Source: a virus. Taken from it: DNA of 64,000 nucleotides. Under the pieces are notes generated by a model. The model saw only the letters and a program-made list of their open reading frames with translations, did no database searches and had not been told where the DNA came from. This document shows, piece by piece, positions 22,186 through 30,112 of the stretch (its first letter is position 1; the number at the start of each line of letters is the position of its first letter). Made by a program: the position numbers and the translations under genes. Location: positions 1 to 64,000 of IMG/VR virus record IMGVR_UViG_3300020123_000589; one strand, 5' to 3'.

Positions 22186-22495
22186 TTTAAATGTTGGGAA
22201 GTTTGTAAAGTGCAACGGCTCAACGCTATACACATACAAATCAATGAATTCATACATGAATTATCCTTCTCTTGACGGTTTACTAATTATCGAGAGACAC
22301 CCAGAAAAAACTTTAACATGGACAGATCTTAAAAATTATTCTTTTATATCCAAACCAAAAAAGAAACACATTGACAACGCTATTAAGCAGTTAAAGAATA
22401 CATTAAAATTTCAAGGTATTGATAATCTTTCTTATGTAGAAAACCTTGACATCTTGAAAAATTACCTTAAATCTGATATAGTAGAAGAAGATTAA
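22157..22495 (+). CDS. SH3-like paralogue 6 with DNL tail
   Basis: 112 residues. LNVGKFVKCNGSTLYTYKS opening, helix KKKHIDNAIKQLKNTLKF, then IDNLSYVENLDILKNY with a short acidic end. The coding region for the end contains the 22454 promoter. Confidence 0.7.
   Translation: MNPKKKTINNLNVGKFVKCNGSTLYTYKSMNSYMNYPSLDGLLIIERHPEKTLTWTDLKNYSFISKPKKKHIDNAIKQLKNTLKFQGIDNLSYVENLDILKNYLKSDIVEED
22454..22482 (+). promoter_or_regulatory. Sigma70-type promoter
   Basis: TTGAAA (22454-22459), 17 bp, TATAGT (22477-22482). Leader to ATG 22502 would be about 13 nt with no clear ribosome binding site. Confidence 0.6.
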
Positions 22496-22501
22496 TTTGT
22501 T

Positions 22502-22978
22502 ATGTTTAATAAAGCTGAGTGGGCAAAAAAGTACAACAAAGACTATTATCAAAAACATAAAGATATTTTAAATAAGCATAAACGAGAAGAACGAGCTAAG
22601 AAAGGCGCAAAACCAAGAAACAGAAATAAACAAATAGAATCCAAAAAGCAAATAAAAAATAAACTACCATTAAAACCAAAAATAACGAGAAAAAGATATC
22701 CAAAACAAGTAGCTATTTGGTTATCTATGATAAAATCTAAATACAGATTATCACCAAAGGATTGGACAAATTTAGTCTTAAAATCAAATGGTCGTTGTGA
22801 AATGTGTATTGAACAATTTAAAAGTGGAAGAGATTGTTGTACGGATCATAATCATAAAACAGGAAAGGTTAGAGGGCTTCTTTGTTTAACCTGTAATTTG
22901 AAATTGGGTATTGTTGAGAAGGGATTAGATCCTATAAATTTTTTTGAAGTTTCGTTGAAATATTTAGAATCAAATTGA
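22502..22978 (+). CDS. Endonuclease VII-type HNH endonuclease
   Basis: 158 residues. A basic helical N-terminus (KYNKDYYQKHKDILNKHKRE) is followed at about 95-150 by C-x2-C, CTDHNHKTGKVRGLLCLTCN and LG, the zinc-HNH signature of the T4 gp49/endonuclease VII family. Gp49 resolves branched DNA; the basic KxYYxKxK leader is also common in mobile phage HNH enzymes, so a homing function is equally likely. It has its own promoter, unlike the surrounding operon. Confidence 0.8.
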   Translation: MFNKAEWAKKYNKDYYQKHKDILNKHKREERAKKGAKPRNRNKQIESKKQIKNKLPLKPKITRKRYPKQVAIWLSMIKSKYRLSPKDWTNLVLKSNGRCEMCIEQFKSGRDCCTDHNHKTGKVRGLLCLTCNLKLGIVEKGLDPINFFEVSLKYLESN

Positions 22979-22985
22979 ATTTTAG

Positions 22986-23052
22986 TTTGAGACGTAAGCT
23001 TTTATTATCTTCTTATATATGTTATAGTGTATGCAAGGGATTACGTCTCAAA
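22986..23052. repeat. 12-bp perfect inverted repeat around a promoter
   Basis: TTTGAGACGTAA (22986-22997) and TTACGTCTCAAA (23041-23052) are exact reverse complements separated by 43 bp that contain the -10 element of the next promoter. Candidate operator pair, or an RNA hairpin in read-through transcripts. Confidence 0.7.
23019..23028 (+). promoter_or_regulatory. Extended -10 promoter
   Basis: TGT-TATAGT with -10 at 23023-23028; no good -35. Expected start near 23035, between the arms of the inverted repeat. Leader contains AGGGAG before ATG 23070. Confidence 0.5.
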
Positions 23053-23069
23053 ACTTTAGGGAGTTGTAA

Positions 23070-23567
23070 ATGGTCTTTATTAGGCAAGTATACATGCAAG
23101 AATATAATCAAAAATATTATAGTACGAATAAAAAACAATTGAACGAGCAAAAACAAAAAAGACGTGATGATGGCTACGGAACCTTCCATGGGCATGTTGA
23201 AGCTATACATGATCCTATTAGGCGATATGCTTCTCAATGGCATATTCCAATTGACAGTCTCAAGAAATTTAAACGTTGGTCCTTTAATGATCCTGAGTAT
23301 GAAAAATTATTTAAAGTGTGGGAAGAATCTGGATTTGAGAAAGCATTGGCTCCCGTAGTTATGAGACGGATTAAAAAGCGTGGGTTTGTACTTGACAATT
23401 TGTTCTGGTCTACCAAAGGGCAACATGCTTGGTGGAGTGGAATATTGGATGATATTAAAAACATGAGCAAAGAGATGGAGAAGAGACAGACTAAAAATAA
23501 TCCAGCTAGTGAAAATGAGCAACAAGAAATGATTAACAGATTGAAAGCAAAGAGGAAAAGCAAGTGA
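23070..23567 (+). CDS. Hypothetical, possibly endonuclease-derived protein
   Basis: 165 residues. The basic helical start (EYNQKYYSTNKKQLNEQKQK) resembles that of the HNH protein just upstream, and KKRGFVLDNLFWSTKGQ recalls the segment following the HNH core in phage endonucleases, but no catalytic His/Asn set is seen. It may be a decayed or accessory partner. Regulated by the extended -10 promoter and inverted repeat. Confidence 0.5.
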   Translation: MVFIRQVYMQEYNQKYYSTNKKQLNEQKQKRRDDGYGTFHGHVEAIHDPIRRYASQWHIPIDSLKKFKRWSFNDPEYEKLFKVWEESGFEKALAPVVMRRIKKRGFVLDNLFWSTKGQHAWWSGILDDIKNMSKEMEKRQTKNNPASENEQQEMINRLKAKRKSK

Positions 23568-23800
23568 ATAATGGCAATCTTCACATCCCGTACAATATGA
23601 AATGTGGTGGATGCCAGCATGATGCTTCAGATCATTGGGCCAGTTGGAATGGAGTTGTGGTTGCTGCTGGAACATGTTATAGTTGTATAAAGGAACAGCC
23701 TACCTGTAATTTTGGCCATTGTGCATCTTTTAAATTTGATAATTTAAATTATGTTGAAGTGATGGCAGAACGAAGGGAGCAGAAAAAGAATTTAATATGA
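23564..23800 (+). CDS. Zinc-finger protein with DNL tail (GTG start)
   Basis: 78 residues from GTG 23564. KCGGCQHDASDHW and TCYSC form the zinc site; FKFDNLNYVEVMAERREQ then KKNLI ends it, with three residues inserted before the terminal LI. Stop overlaps the helicase-loader start. Confidence 0.75.
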   Translation: MNNGNLHIPYNMKCGGCQHDASDHWASWNGVVVAAGTCYSCIKEQPTCNFGHCASFKFDNLNYVEVMAERREQKKNLI

Positions 23801-24432
23801 TTCGTGCAAGGATTAATGAGGAGCCATTCGAATATCGTGATGCTTCATTGAATTCCTATGCCTTCTCTCAGGAATCCATAAAGATTCTACCAACGCTTAA
23901 GACTTTCTCAAATCGGGTAGAATCAATGTCCAAGGGTCTTAATCTCTTTCTTTGGTCGCCTAATAATGGCGCAGGGAAGACGTACCTTTCGTATGCCATT
24001 TTAAAGCAAGTAAGACAATTTGAGCAGCCTTTGTGGATCAGAGATAAAGAAGCCACACTGCCGTGCGGCAATGTAAAAACAATGGCTATTAATTTTAAAC
24101 ATTTTGTAGACCTTTGCAAAACATTCGATGATGGTGCGAAGAAATACCAGGAAGCCCTTTATAATGCTGATTATCTATTGATTGATGAAGTATCGTCGAA
24201 CATGCTTTCCCAGAATCCCCATGAAGATAAGAGACAGCTACTGGTTGTATTAGATGACAGGTTATCAGAGTTTCGTCCAACAATTATTACAAGCAACAAC
24301 TCACCTGAAGAGTTTCTAAATGCTTTTGGCCCAAACATTTATTCCAGGTTACAATCTCGAACAGAGTTCATCGAAGTTCCTGGACGTGATATGAGGCCGA
24401 TTTTAAAGATGGTGGATGCAGAGAATGCATAA
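23797..24432 (+). CDS. DnaC/IstB-type AAA+ helicase loader
   Basis: 211 residues. Walker A SPNNGAGKT at 54-62, Walker B YLLIDEV with Asp130-Glu131, sensor I TIITSNNS near 169 and a C-terminal SRLQSR box. The family loads a replicative helicase onto DNA using ATP. It sits between DNL genes and is translationally coupled to both. No helicase is in this window, so its partner could be elsewhere in the phage or the host DnaB. Confidence 0.85.
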   Translation: MIRARINEEPFEYRDASLNSYAFSQESIKILPTLKTFSNRVESMSKGLNLFLWSPNNGAGKTYLSYAILKQVRQFEQPLWIRDKEATLPCGNVKTMAINFKHFVDLCKTFDDGAKKYQEALYNADYLLIDEVSSNMLSQNPHEDKRQLLVVLDDRLSEFRPTIITSNNSPEEFLNAFGPNIYSRLQSRTEFIEVPGRDMRPILKMVDAENA

Positions 24433-24634
24433 TTTGTGTAAGTGTGGGCATTCTTTAGAAGAACATACAAGCCCCAATCTATATTTAGACGATTATGGAA
24501 ACATGACCAACTTCGTTGGTAGGTGTAATCATGATAAATCTTATTTTAAAAATATGTGTAGTTGTGGTTGGTTTAGCGAAGTGGATAATTTAACTCACAT
24601 TGAATTGCTTGCAAAGCAGAAAGGTTTAGTGTGA
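24425..24634 (+). CDS. CGH zinc-finger protein with DNL tail
   Basis: 69 residues. MHNLCKCGHSLEEHT, RCNH and MCSCGW; ends VDNLTHIELLAKQKGLV. Start of the same MHN form as the 4342 protein. Overlaps the helicase-loader gene by 8 nt. Confidence 0.8.
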   Translation: MHNLCKCGHSLEEHTSPNLYLDDYGNMTNFVGRCNHDKSYFKNMCSCGWFSEVDNLTHIELLAKQKGLV

Positions 24635-24849
24635 AGAAAAAGAACAAAGATATTCTTTGCCAATGTGGGCATGAGAAGCATTTTCACAAAACATTAGGAT
24701 CTCCAGTTTGGGATGAATTTTGTAATGGAGGCAAAGTTAGGGATCGAAGTATACACGGTAGTTATATTTATGTTTGCATTTGTTCAGAATATAAACCAGA
24801 TAACCTTCTCCACATAGAAACCATTGCTAAAAAGAGAAAACTAATATGA
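24631..24849 (+). CDS. CGH zinc-finger protein with DNL tail (GTG start)
   Basis: 72 residues. LCQCGHEKHFHK, FCNGG and VCICSEY; ends PDNLLHIETIAKKRKLI. GTGA overlap with the previous gene. The four neighbours from 24425 to 25567 all carry the tail. Confidence 0.8.
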   Translation: MKKKNKDILCQCGHEKHFHKTLGSPVWDEFCNGGKVRDRSIHGSYIYVCICSEYKPDNLLHIETIAKKRKLI

Positions 24850-25130
24850 ATAACCACAAACTTTTTCGCCACATGTTTGAATTGCCAGAAGAAGATAGAG
24901 GAGATATTAATCAGCTTGTTGATATTCTTAGTGGTGCGGAGCACGACTTCCGAAATGTAGGAGTTGAGCTTACATACGAAGGATTTAAAGAATATTTTAA
25001 AAGAATGCTTGGCCCTTTGCCTGGAGCTGCTAGTAGTACTCGATCAAACTATTCCAGGTTATTAAAAATCCTGGAAGGTGACAACTTGGATATCATTGAA
25101 GAAGCAGCAGAGAAAAAAGGACTATTGTGA
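24846..25130 (+). CDS. Helical DNL-tail protein
   Basis: 94 residues without Cys. A helical domain (LFRHMFELPEEDRGDINQL) is followed by GDNLDIIEEAAEKKGLL. The tail form GDNLDIIE is shared with the proteins at 25127 (NNLDIIE) and 30113, forming a subgroup. Confidence 0.7.
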   Translation: MNNHKLFRHMFELPEEDRGDINQLVDILSGAEHDFRNVGVELTYEGFKEYFKRMLGPLPGAASSTRSNYSRLLKILEGDNLDIIEEAAEKKGLL

Positions 25131-25567
25131 AAACTCCAGGTAATTATGGAGAACTCATTGCAAACTATATAGGTGGAACTTTGTGGTCTTACGTTACATA
25201 TGGAGATTACCAAGGAGATTATGTAGCCTTAATTTATAAAGATTCTAATTTGCTAGTGTACAAAGGATTATATGGTTCTTGCGGTGGTTGTGATTGGTTA
25301 TCTGATTATTATAGTGACGAAGAAATCCCAGAAGAAAAGATTAAAGAATACATGATGGATATACAACCATTTCTTACGATTCCGTCTGATTCCCTTCCTA
25401 AAACCGAAGGGGATTTGATTGCGCTGTTGCCAGCAAATACGAGAATTTGGTTGGACGATGAATACGCAGAAGTTAAAGTGCGTGACATATTGAAACAAAT
25501 AAATGAACCTACATGTAATAATTTAGATATTATCGAAACAGAAGCAAAGGGTAAAGGATTGATATGA
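25127..25567 (+). CDS. Hypothetical DNL-tail protein (GTG start)
   Basis: 146 residues. Beta-rich domain opening GELIANYIGGTLWSYVTYGD with CGGC, later a SH3-like ALLPANTRIWLDDEYAEVKV, then CNNLDIIETEAKGKGLI. Its ending TTGATATGA gives the start of the ThyX-like gene. Confidence 0.65.
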   Translation: MKTPGNYGELIANYIGGTLWSYVTYGDYQGDYVALIYKDSNLLVYKGLYGSCGGCDWLSDYYSDEEIPEEKIKEYMMDIQPFLTIPSDSLPKTEGDLIALLPANTRIWLDDEYAEVKVRDILKQINEPTCNNLDIIETEAKGKGLI

Positions 25568-26184
25568 AACGCATTCTTGGATCTGGGTATATCAAGAAGA
25601 TCGATTCGAATGGCACGGATGGTATTTTGATTGAAACGATTAAAGATCTTCATTCAGATTACAAAGAATCTAAATTTCCTATTCAACGAATGTTTGACGA
25701 TGGTCCAATAGATGCGTTTGAACACTACAATTTTACATTTAAGTTTAAGATTCCTAATTCTCTTCTTCATATTTTTAAATATTATCGTATTGCTATTTTG
25801 ACTGAACTTCCTGAGATTGAATTAAATGGGTACGTGCCTCCTATATTTTTTAAGGATGGTCAACAAGTAATCGCAGCAGAAGATAATGAGCTGCATACAA
25901 AATTTCATAATTTCTACAAAAATCTTTTTAATTTCTTTAACAAACTTTACGAACAAAAAGTAGCCACACACCAGCTTGAATATATCCTACCCTGCGGTAG
26001 AATGATAGAATTTTATTGGACAGTGAATCTAAACGATTTGATGTTGTTTTTACGCACAAATTTAAGAAGCCAAATGCCAGAAGCAAAAGAGATTGCCCAA
26101 GCAATTTTAGAGTATTTTAAAGAGGAATTTCCATTGCTTTCGTCTATATTTTTGAAGCGGGAATTTCCACCAAAGATCGTCTGA
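25564..26184 (+). CDS. Divergent ThyX-like protein
   Basis: 206 residues. The order of features fits flavin-dependent thymidylate synthase: FEHYNFTFKFKIPNSLLHIF, then a segment in the RHR motif position, then YILPCGRMIEFYWTVNLNDL and LRSQMPEAKEIAQAILEYF. The ThyX signature RHR-x7-S is however replaced by YYRIAILTEL, so flavin/dUMP chemistry may be lost. It may be an inactive or repurposed homologue; the deaminase at 837 would fit a thymidylate pathway if active. Confidence 0.6.
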   Translation: MKRILGSGYIKKIDSNGTDGILIETIKDLHSDYKESKFPIQRMFDDGPIDAFEHYNFTFKFKIPNSLLHIFKYYRIAILTELPEIELNGYVPPIFFKDGQQVIAAEDNELHTKFHNFYKNLFNFFNKLYEQKVATHQLEYILPCGRMIEFYWTVNLNDLMLFLRTNLRSQMPEAKEIAQAILEYFKEEFPLLSSIFLKREFPPKIV

Positions 26185-26216
26185 AAAACGTAATAAAATT
26201 TGGTGTTAGAGTAAGG
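26182..26216 (+). promoter_or_regulatory. Late-type phage promoter, degenerate copy 2
   Basis: TGAAAA, GTAATAAAA, TTTGGTGTTAG, then AGTAAGGAG. Spacing of the blocks equals the other copies though the sequence is weaker. Precedes the gene at 26231. Confidence 0.45.
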
Positions 26217-26230
26217 AGTATAAAAATTCT

Positions 26231-26794
26231 ATGAGCAATTCATCTATAGTAGGTTCCAATACGACCTCAACATGGGGCTCGGCCACATATTCAACAGGTC
26301 AATTCTTGTCTGCTTCGTGTAGTGCATGTTATCAAACGTATAATGTCAACAGTGGACATTATTGCCAAGGCACTACGTTGCCAATTACTTGGACTACTAC
26401 GACAGGTACCACCCTTCAAAATATGGGCACCATTACCTTTGGATCGAATTTTAAAAATGTAAAAGAGATTACAACAGATATTGAGCTGATTTATGAATGG
26501 AGTGACTCGTCATTTAATATGAAACTTCCTGCGAAATTTGGGGATTGTTTTCTAAAGGTGGGTTACACTTGGTCGCCATTGTACCCACTCATCTTCTCTG
26601 CCATTGAGAACGATTCTAAAGAATTATCCTTTCATTTGGTTACAGGTATTACAGATAAATCGTTTGAAGGAGACACAGTAATTTTGAAATCAGTAACATC
26701 AACTAAGATTGAAGATAATTTAACTTTATTACAGTTAGCAGAAAAGGTTCGTAACCATTTTAAAGAATATGATAAAACCAATCCTACTTTATAA
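26231..26794 (+). CDS. Hypothetical protein
   Basis: 187 residues. Ser/Thr-rich start with CSACYQTY and HYCQG (possible zinc site), a beta-rich centre and a C-terminal helix. EDNLTLLQLAEKVRNHF near the end resembles the DNL tail but lacks the I-E pair. Preceded by a degenerate late promoter, so possibly expressed late. Overlaps the deformylase gene by 26 nt. Confidence 0.55.
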   Translation: MSNSSIVGSNTTSTWGSATYSTGQFLSASCSACYQTYNVNSGHYCQGTTLPITWTTTTGTTLQNMGTITFGSNFKNVKEITTDIELIYEWSDSSFNMKLPAKFGDCFLKVGYTWSPLYPLIFSAIENDSKELSFHLVTGITDKSFEGDTVILKSVTSTKIEDNLTLLQLAEKVRNHFKEYDKTNPTL

Positions 26795-27233
26795 TCAGGC
26801 CATACTTAATACAGCTTGTAAACCCGTTACAGATTTCAACGATCCAACTTTGGAACAGTTGGTTCAGGATCTTTTGGATACGTGCGCTGCTAACAATGGT
26901 GTTGGATTAGCTGCAAATCAAATTGGAAGCGAACTATCCGTTTGCGTTTTGGACGTGGAGAACAGAACAAAAAAGATGGTTTTAATTAACCCTAAAATCA
27001 TTTCGTACTCAAAGAAGAAACATAAGATGGCAGAGGCTTGTCTATCATGCCCAGGGTTATCCGTTACACTTAAACGTCCAGAGAGTATAATTGTAGATGC
27101 GAATTTATTAACTGGTGAATTGGTTCGTTATCAATTTGATGGGTACGACGCTAGAATTTTAATCCACGAACACAATCATTTATTTGGATTTACGATTGCG
27201 AAGACTGTAAATAGCTACCTTCCCAAGTTATAA
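26769..27233 (+). CDS. def: Peptide deformylase
   Basis: 154 residues, full-length for the family. Motif I GVGLAANQIG (44-53), motif II EACLSCPG with metal-binding Cys91, motif III HEHNH (133-137). It removes the formyl group from the N-terminal Met of new proteins. The usual HExDH has Asn for Asp, and Glu-Ala-Cys replaces Glu-Gly-Cys, both tolerable variants. Phage deformylases are known from cyanophages, where they are thought to speed turnover of photosystem proteins or processing of phage proteins. Confidence 0.9.
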   Translation: MIKPILLYNQAILNTACKPVTDFNDPTLEQLVQDLLDTCAANNGVGLAANQIGSELSVCVLDVENRTKKMVLINPKIISYSKKKHKMAEACLSCPGLSVTLKRPESIIVDANLLTGELVRYQFDGYDARILIHEHNHLFGFTIAKTVNSYLPKL

Positions 27234-27240
27234 TTAAGAT

Positions 27241-27432
27241 ATGGAAGAGATTTGTATTTGTGGTCACGAGATAAATGAACATCATGATGGTTCAATTTCA
27301 AACATACCAGTTTGTAATTTGTGTAGAGAATTGAATATGGGTATTGGTGAAGACGATTGTTATCACGAATTTAAACTTGACAATTTACGATGTATTGAAC
27401 AAGAAGCTAAACGCAGAAATTTAATAAACTAA
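27241..27432 (+). CDS. CGH zinc-finger protein with DNL tail
   Basis: 63 residues. ICICGHEINEHHD and VCNLC form the zinc site; HEFKLDNLRCIEQEAKRR ends NLIN, one residue past the usual Ile. Confidence 0.8.
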   Translation: MEEICICGHEINEHHDGSISNIPVCNLCRELNMGIGEDDCYHEFKLDNLRCIEQEAKRRNLIN

Positions 27433-27446
27433 AGAGGAGATAAGAA

Positions 27447-27752
27447 ATGAGAGACGGAACAATTCACAGTTACTTTGAGAACGTAGTTAAATATATGCAG
27501 CAAGTTGAGCAATCAGCAAGGTTGGGAATTACTGGGGAGGCCGTTCGTGGAGCCGCATTGCAACAGTTGTTGGTAAAGAAAGGTTTGATTACGGAAGCCG
27601 AGTTGACCGAAGCTATTGGTGATGTTATTCGCAAAGCAAATGAAGCCAAGCCTGATCCAGCAACAGAAGCTCCAAAGGTTGAGATTGTTCCAGCCACCCC
27701 AGAACAAACGCAAGCAGTTGAAAAGAGTGTGGTTGAGGAACCCAAAGCATAA
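27447..27752 (+). CDS. Hypothetical helical protein
   Basis: 101 residues. Residues 1-68 are helical (AALQQLLVKKGLITEAELTE looks like a small helical hairpin seen in subunit tails of nitrile hydratase-like proteins, probably coincidental); the end is Pro/Glu/Ala-rich and disordered. Strong AGAGGAG site. Confidence 0.55.
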   Translation: MRDGTIHSYFENVVKYMQQVEQSARLGITGEAVRGAALQQLLVKKGLITEAELTEAIGDVIRKANEAKPDPATEAPKVEIVPATPEQTQAVEKSVVEEPKA

Positions 27753-27940
27753 TGGCAATCCACACTAGCGTCTTATCATTTGCAGATTTTATAAATAGCC
27801 AATCAATGTTGAAAATTATTCAACAGGAGGTAGGGGTGATTAAAAATATGTATGTGTACCAAGATCCCTATCAGGCAGCATATTTAATAAAATGGGAAAT
27901 TAACGATTCAGATTCTAATTGGATCAGAGAAGATTTTTAA
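27752..27940 (+). CDS. Hypothetical protein
   Basis: 62 residues, alpha/beta, no motif. Starts on the previous stop (TAATG). Confidence 0.5.
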   Translation: MAIHTSVLSFADFINSQSMLKIIQQEVGVIKNMYVYQDPYQAAYLIKWEINDSDSNWIREDF

Positions 27941-27955
27941 AGGGAGATTTAATAC

Positions 27956-28135
27956 ATGAGCCACGACCTATACAAAATCACTGTTTCATTTGTTGTGTGC
28001 GATGGTATGAGAGATAAAGTGTTAGAAGAAATTCGTGATTTAACACAACACATAGAAAAGAATGCATTGGATCATGCTTCCAATAAAAAGATTAAAGTGA
28101 CGCATGAACCAGCAACAGAAGAAGATCTGCATTAG
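27956..28135 (+). CDS. Hypothetical 59-aa protein
   Basis: Begins MSHDLYKITVSFVVCDGMRD; small beta-alpha protein with AAGGGAG upstream. Unknown. Confidence 0.55.
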   Translation: MSHDLYKITVSFVVCDGMRDKVLEEIRDLTQHIEKNALDHASNKKIKVTHEPATEEDLH

Positions 28136-28152
28136 GAGTGGGGAGATAATAA

Positions 28153-28668
28153 ATGAATTTTAATCCAGAATGTTATCGATGTTCCAACGAGGGTTGGGTT
28201 ATAAACTCTTTAGGTACTTATATAAATTGTCCTGTTTGCCACGACAGCCGATTAATTAGAATTTTAAAAGCCAATGTTTTTAAATTATTGGTTTGTCTTT
28301 TTAAATTCTTTTCTGACTCTTTGAATAAAATTAATTGGACTTCAGAAGAGATTTTGAGATTTGAGCGATTTTATAACGTAGAATTGGAAGGGAAAATTGA
28401 ACAACGTCAGGAATTGCCTTTTAATTCATACGACGAACTTTTTAAAACTGGAAATACGGTTTTAAAAAATAAATATGCTTATAAAATTATAAGTAGTTAC
28501 GTTGTCGGTTATACGGAGTCAATTACATTAGTTGGAACGGCTTTAGAAGTGCTCACAGGATCGCAGGATTTGCTTCCCTTGGCCGAAAAGACGCATAATA
28601 ATGCCGTTATGGGGAAAGATACAGCCAATGAATTTTGGAAGGCTGTAGACGAAGTAGTTAAAAACTAG
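28153..28668 (+). CDS. Zinc-ribbon protein with helical domain
   Basis: 171 residues. CYRCSNEGW...INCPVCHD (residues 7-30) is a CxxC...CxxC ribbon; the remainder is helical, with a hydrophobic patch FKLLVCLFKFF. The DnaJ-like ribbon suggests a chaperone- or nucleic-acid-linked role, unproven. Confidence 0.6.
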   Translation: MNFNPECYRCSNEGWVINSLGTYINCPVCHDSRLIRILKANVFKLLVCLFKFFSDSLNKINWTSEEILRFERFYNVELEGKIEQRQELPFNSYDELFKTGNTVLKNKYAYKIISSYVVGYTESITLVGTALEVLTGSQDLLPLAEKTHNNAVMGKDTANEFWKAVDEVVKN

Positions 28669-28678
28669 GAGATATGAC

Positions 28679-29197
28679 ATGAGTGAAGAAATGATACAAA
28701 ATCCAGAACCAGTAAAAGAAACTGTAACGATTAGCAAAGAGCAACTTGAAGCTATGCAAGAACAGCTTAGAGTTCTTTCTCAACAATTCCAAAAAGATGT
28801 TGTTCATCCAGTTCAACCTATTGCACCAGCACAAACAGTCATTACGGCTGATTCTAATGCGGCTAAACCAGAACAACCTAAAGAAGTTATTTTAGAGGAA
28901 GTAGATACAGCTTCTTTATTTAAACAGAATCCTTGGAGCATTGGAAATAAAGTAAGGGTGTCTGAAAAATATCCTCAGATTCAGGGTGGTGTAAATTGGA
29001 AAGGCCGTGTAGGAACTATCAACAAGATCCTGAAAGATCCTTCGGGCGTAAAGATGGTTGAGGTTGCTTTTGGTGATGTTCAAGTACCTTTTCATCGTCC
29101 ACACCCAACAAAGCCTGGAGTGACACAAAAAGGTTATCGTATTCAAAAAGCCGTCCAAACATTCGATGATTCCTGTTTGGAGCCTGTATACGAATAA
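28679..29197 (+). CDS. Coiled-coil plus SH3-like protein
   Basis: 172 residues. Helical coiled segment at about 18-42 (SKEQLEAMQEQLRVLSQQF), a Pro/Ala linker, then NKVRVSEKYPQIQGGVNWKG leading to a KOW/SH3-like barrel (RVGTINKIL). Similar KOW-like segments are in the 1168-residue protein at 38337. Confidence 0.6.
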   Translation: MSEEMIQNPEPVKETVTISKEQLEAMQEQLRVLSQQFQKDVVHPVQPIAPAQTVITADSNAAKPEQPKEVILEEVDTASLFKQNPWSIGNKVRVSEKYPQIQGGVNWKGRVGTINKILKDPSGVKMVEVAFGDVQVPFHRPHPTKPGVTQKGYRIQKAVQTFDDSCLEPVYE

Positions 29198-29385
29198 TGA
29201 AGTCATCTTTAGAAGATAAATGCGTCTGCGGCCATACTTATGGGAGACATTCAAAAGCTCCTTTTAGATATTGTTTTTTAGATTGTTATTTTGAAAATAA
29301 ACCTCAAGAAGAATGGCAGCATACGTTCAAGTTAGATAACCTCACCTTAATTGAAAAGCTTGCTAAAGAACGAGGGCTTGTTTGA
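29197..29385 (+). CDS. CGH zinc-finger protein with DNL tail
   Basis: 62 residues. CVCGHTYGRHSK and YCFLDC form the zinc site; HTFKLDNLTLIEKLAKERGL ends in V. Confidence 0.8.
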   Translation: MKSSLEDKCVCGHTYGRHSKAPFRYCFLDCYFENKPQEEWQHTFKLDNLTLIEKLAKERGLV

Positions 29386-29627
29386 ATTGTGGTGCCCGAG
29401 GAGCTGTATCAGTAAAAAAACTTCAAGTAGAAGTTTTAAATTGTATTTGTGGTAATAAACCTTGGGCTGGAATAGAATATTGGGATGATGAAGATTTAAA
29501 GATGTTTTCTATTAGGTGCCCACGATGTTATACAAATATTTGTGGAACTTTAGATGCAATCGATGATACCGTAAATCTTTGGAATGCTTGGGCGAGTGGG
29601 GAACAGAAAGAATTATCTTGGTTTTAA
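29382..29627 (+). CDS. Lar-like zinc-ribbon protein (TTG start)
   Basis: 81 residues from TTG 29382, overlapping the preceding TGA. CICGNKPWAGIEYW, SIRCPRCYTNICG and NLWNAWA match the restriction-alleviation (Lar) / phage zinc-ribbon family, which ends in W-N-x-[RW]. Lar relieves type I restriction; many phage homologues have no tested role. Confidence 0.6.
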   Translation: MNCGARGAVSVKKLQVEVLNCICGNKPWAGIEYWDDEDLKMFSIRCPRCYTNICGTLDAIDDTVNLWNAWASGEQKELSWF

Positions 29628-29640
29628 AGAGGAATTTAAT

Positions 29641-30111
29641 ATGATTCAATGGAAACGTCAGAACATTTTTAATCTCCTTTGTCTCTTTGGTGACGACAAA
29701 CCCCATTCTTGGATGGAAACAGTCAATCTAGGTACGCGCTTCTTTGCGAACATTCCAATTCAAAATCACCAATATAAAACCCACCAAGAAAAGTTCGAAG
29801 CCTTCTTTCAAAAAGCCATTGAGTATGGTATAATTGAAATGATAGCAACTCCATATGTAATTAAAGAACGCACAAAGAAAGTGTATCAGATTAGCAAACA
29901 CGATTTTAATTACAAGCTAAGTGAAAAAGGTGACAGGTTATTGCGGCAGGAACAGGCAGAGCGTACTAATGATGGATTTTATTACAACATGTTTAATCGT
30001 TCAACCGAGGGAGATTTTGGCATTGATCGCTTTGCGCCACTAACTCCTACAAATCTTGGAGTAAAAGATAAACAAATTTATAAAGCAAGAGATTTAAGAA
30101 AAGGAATTTAA
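29641..30111 (+). CDS. Hypothetical DNA-binding-like protein
   Basis: 156 residues from ATG 29641 (GAGGAAT upstream). Helix-rich with a winged-helix-like middle (KAIEYGIIEMIATPYVIKER...YKLSEKGDRLL), the latter resembling the wing of phage transcription or replication regulators. Family not recognised. Confidence 0.55.
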   Translation: MIQWKRQNIFNLLCLFGDDKPHSWMETVNLGTRFFANIPIQNHQYKTHQEKFEAFFQKAIEYGIIEMIATPYVIKERTKKVYQISKHDFNYKLSEKGDRLLRQEQAERTNDGFYYNMFNRSTEGDFGIDRFAPLTPTNLGVKDKQIYKARDLRKGI

Positions 30112-30112
30112 T

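Noticed and set aside
26740-26794. EDNLTLLQLAEKVR near the end of the 26231 protein as another DNL tail
   Set aside because: Lacks the I-E pair and the basic end and sits in an otherwise different gene; treated as chance similarity.
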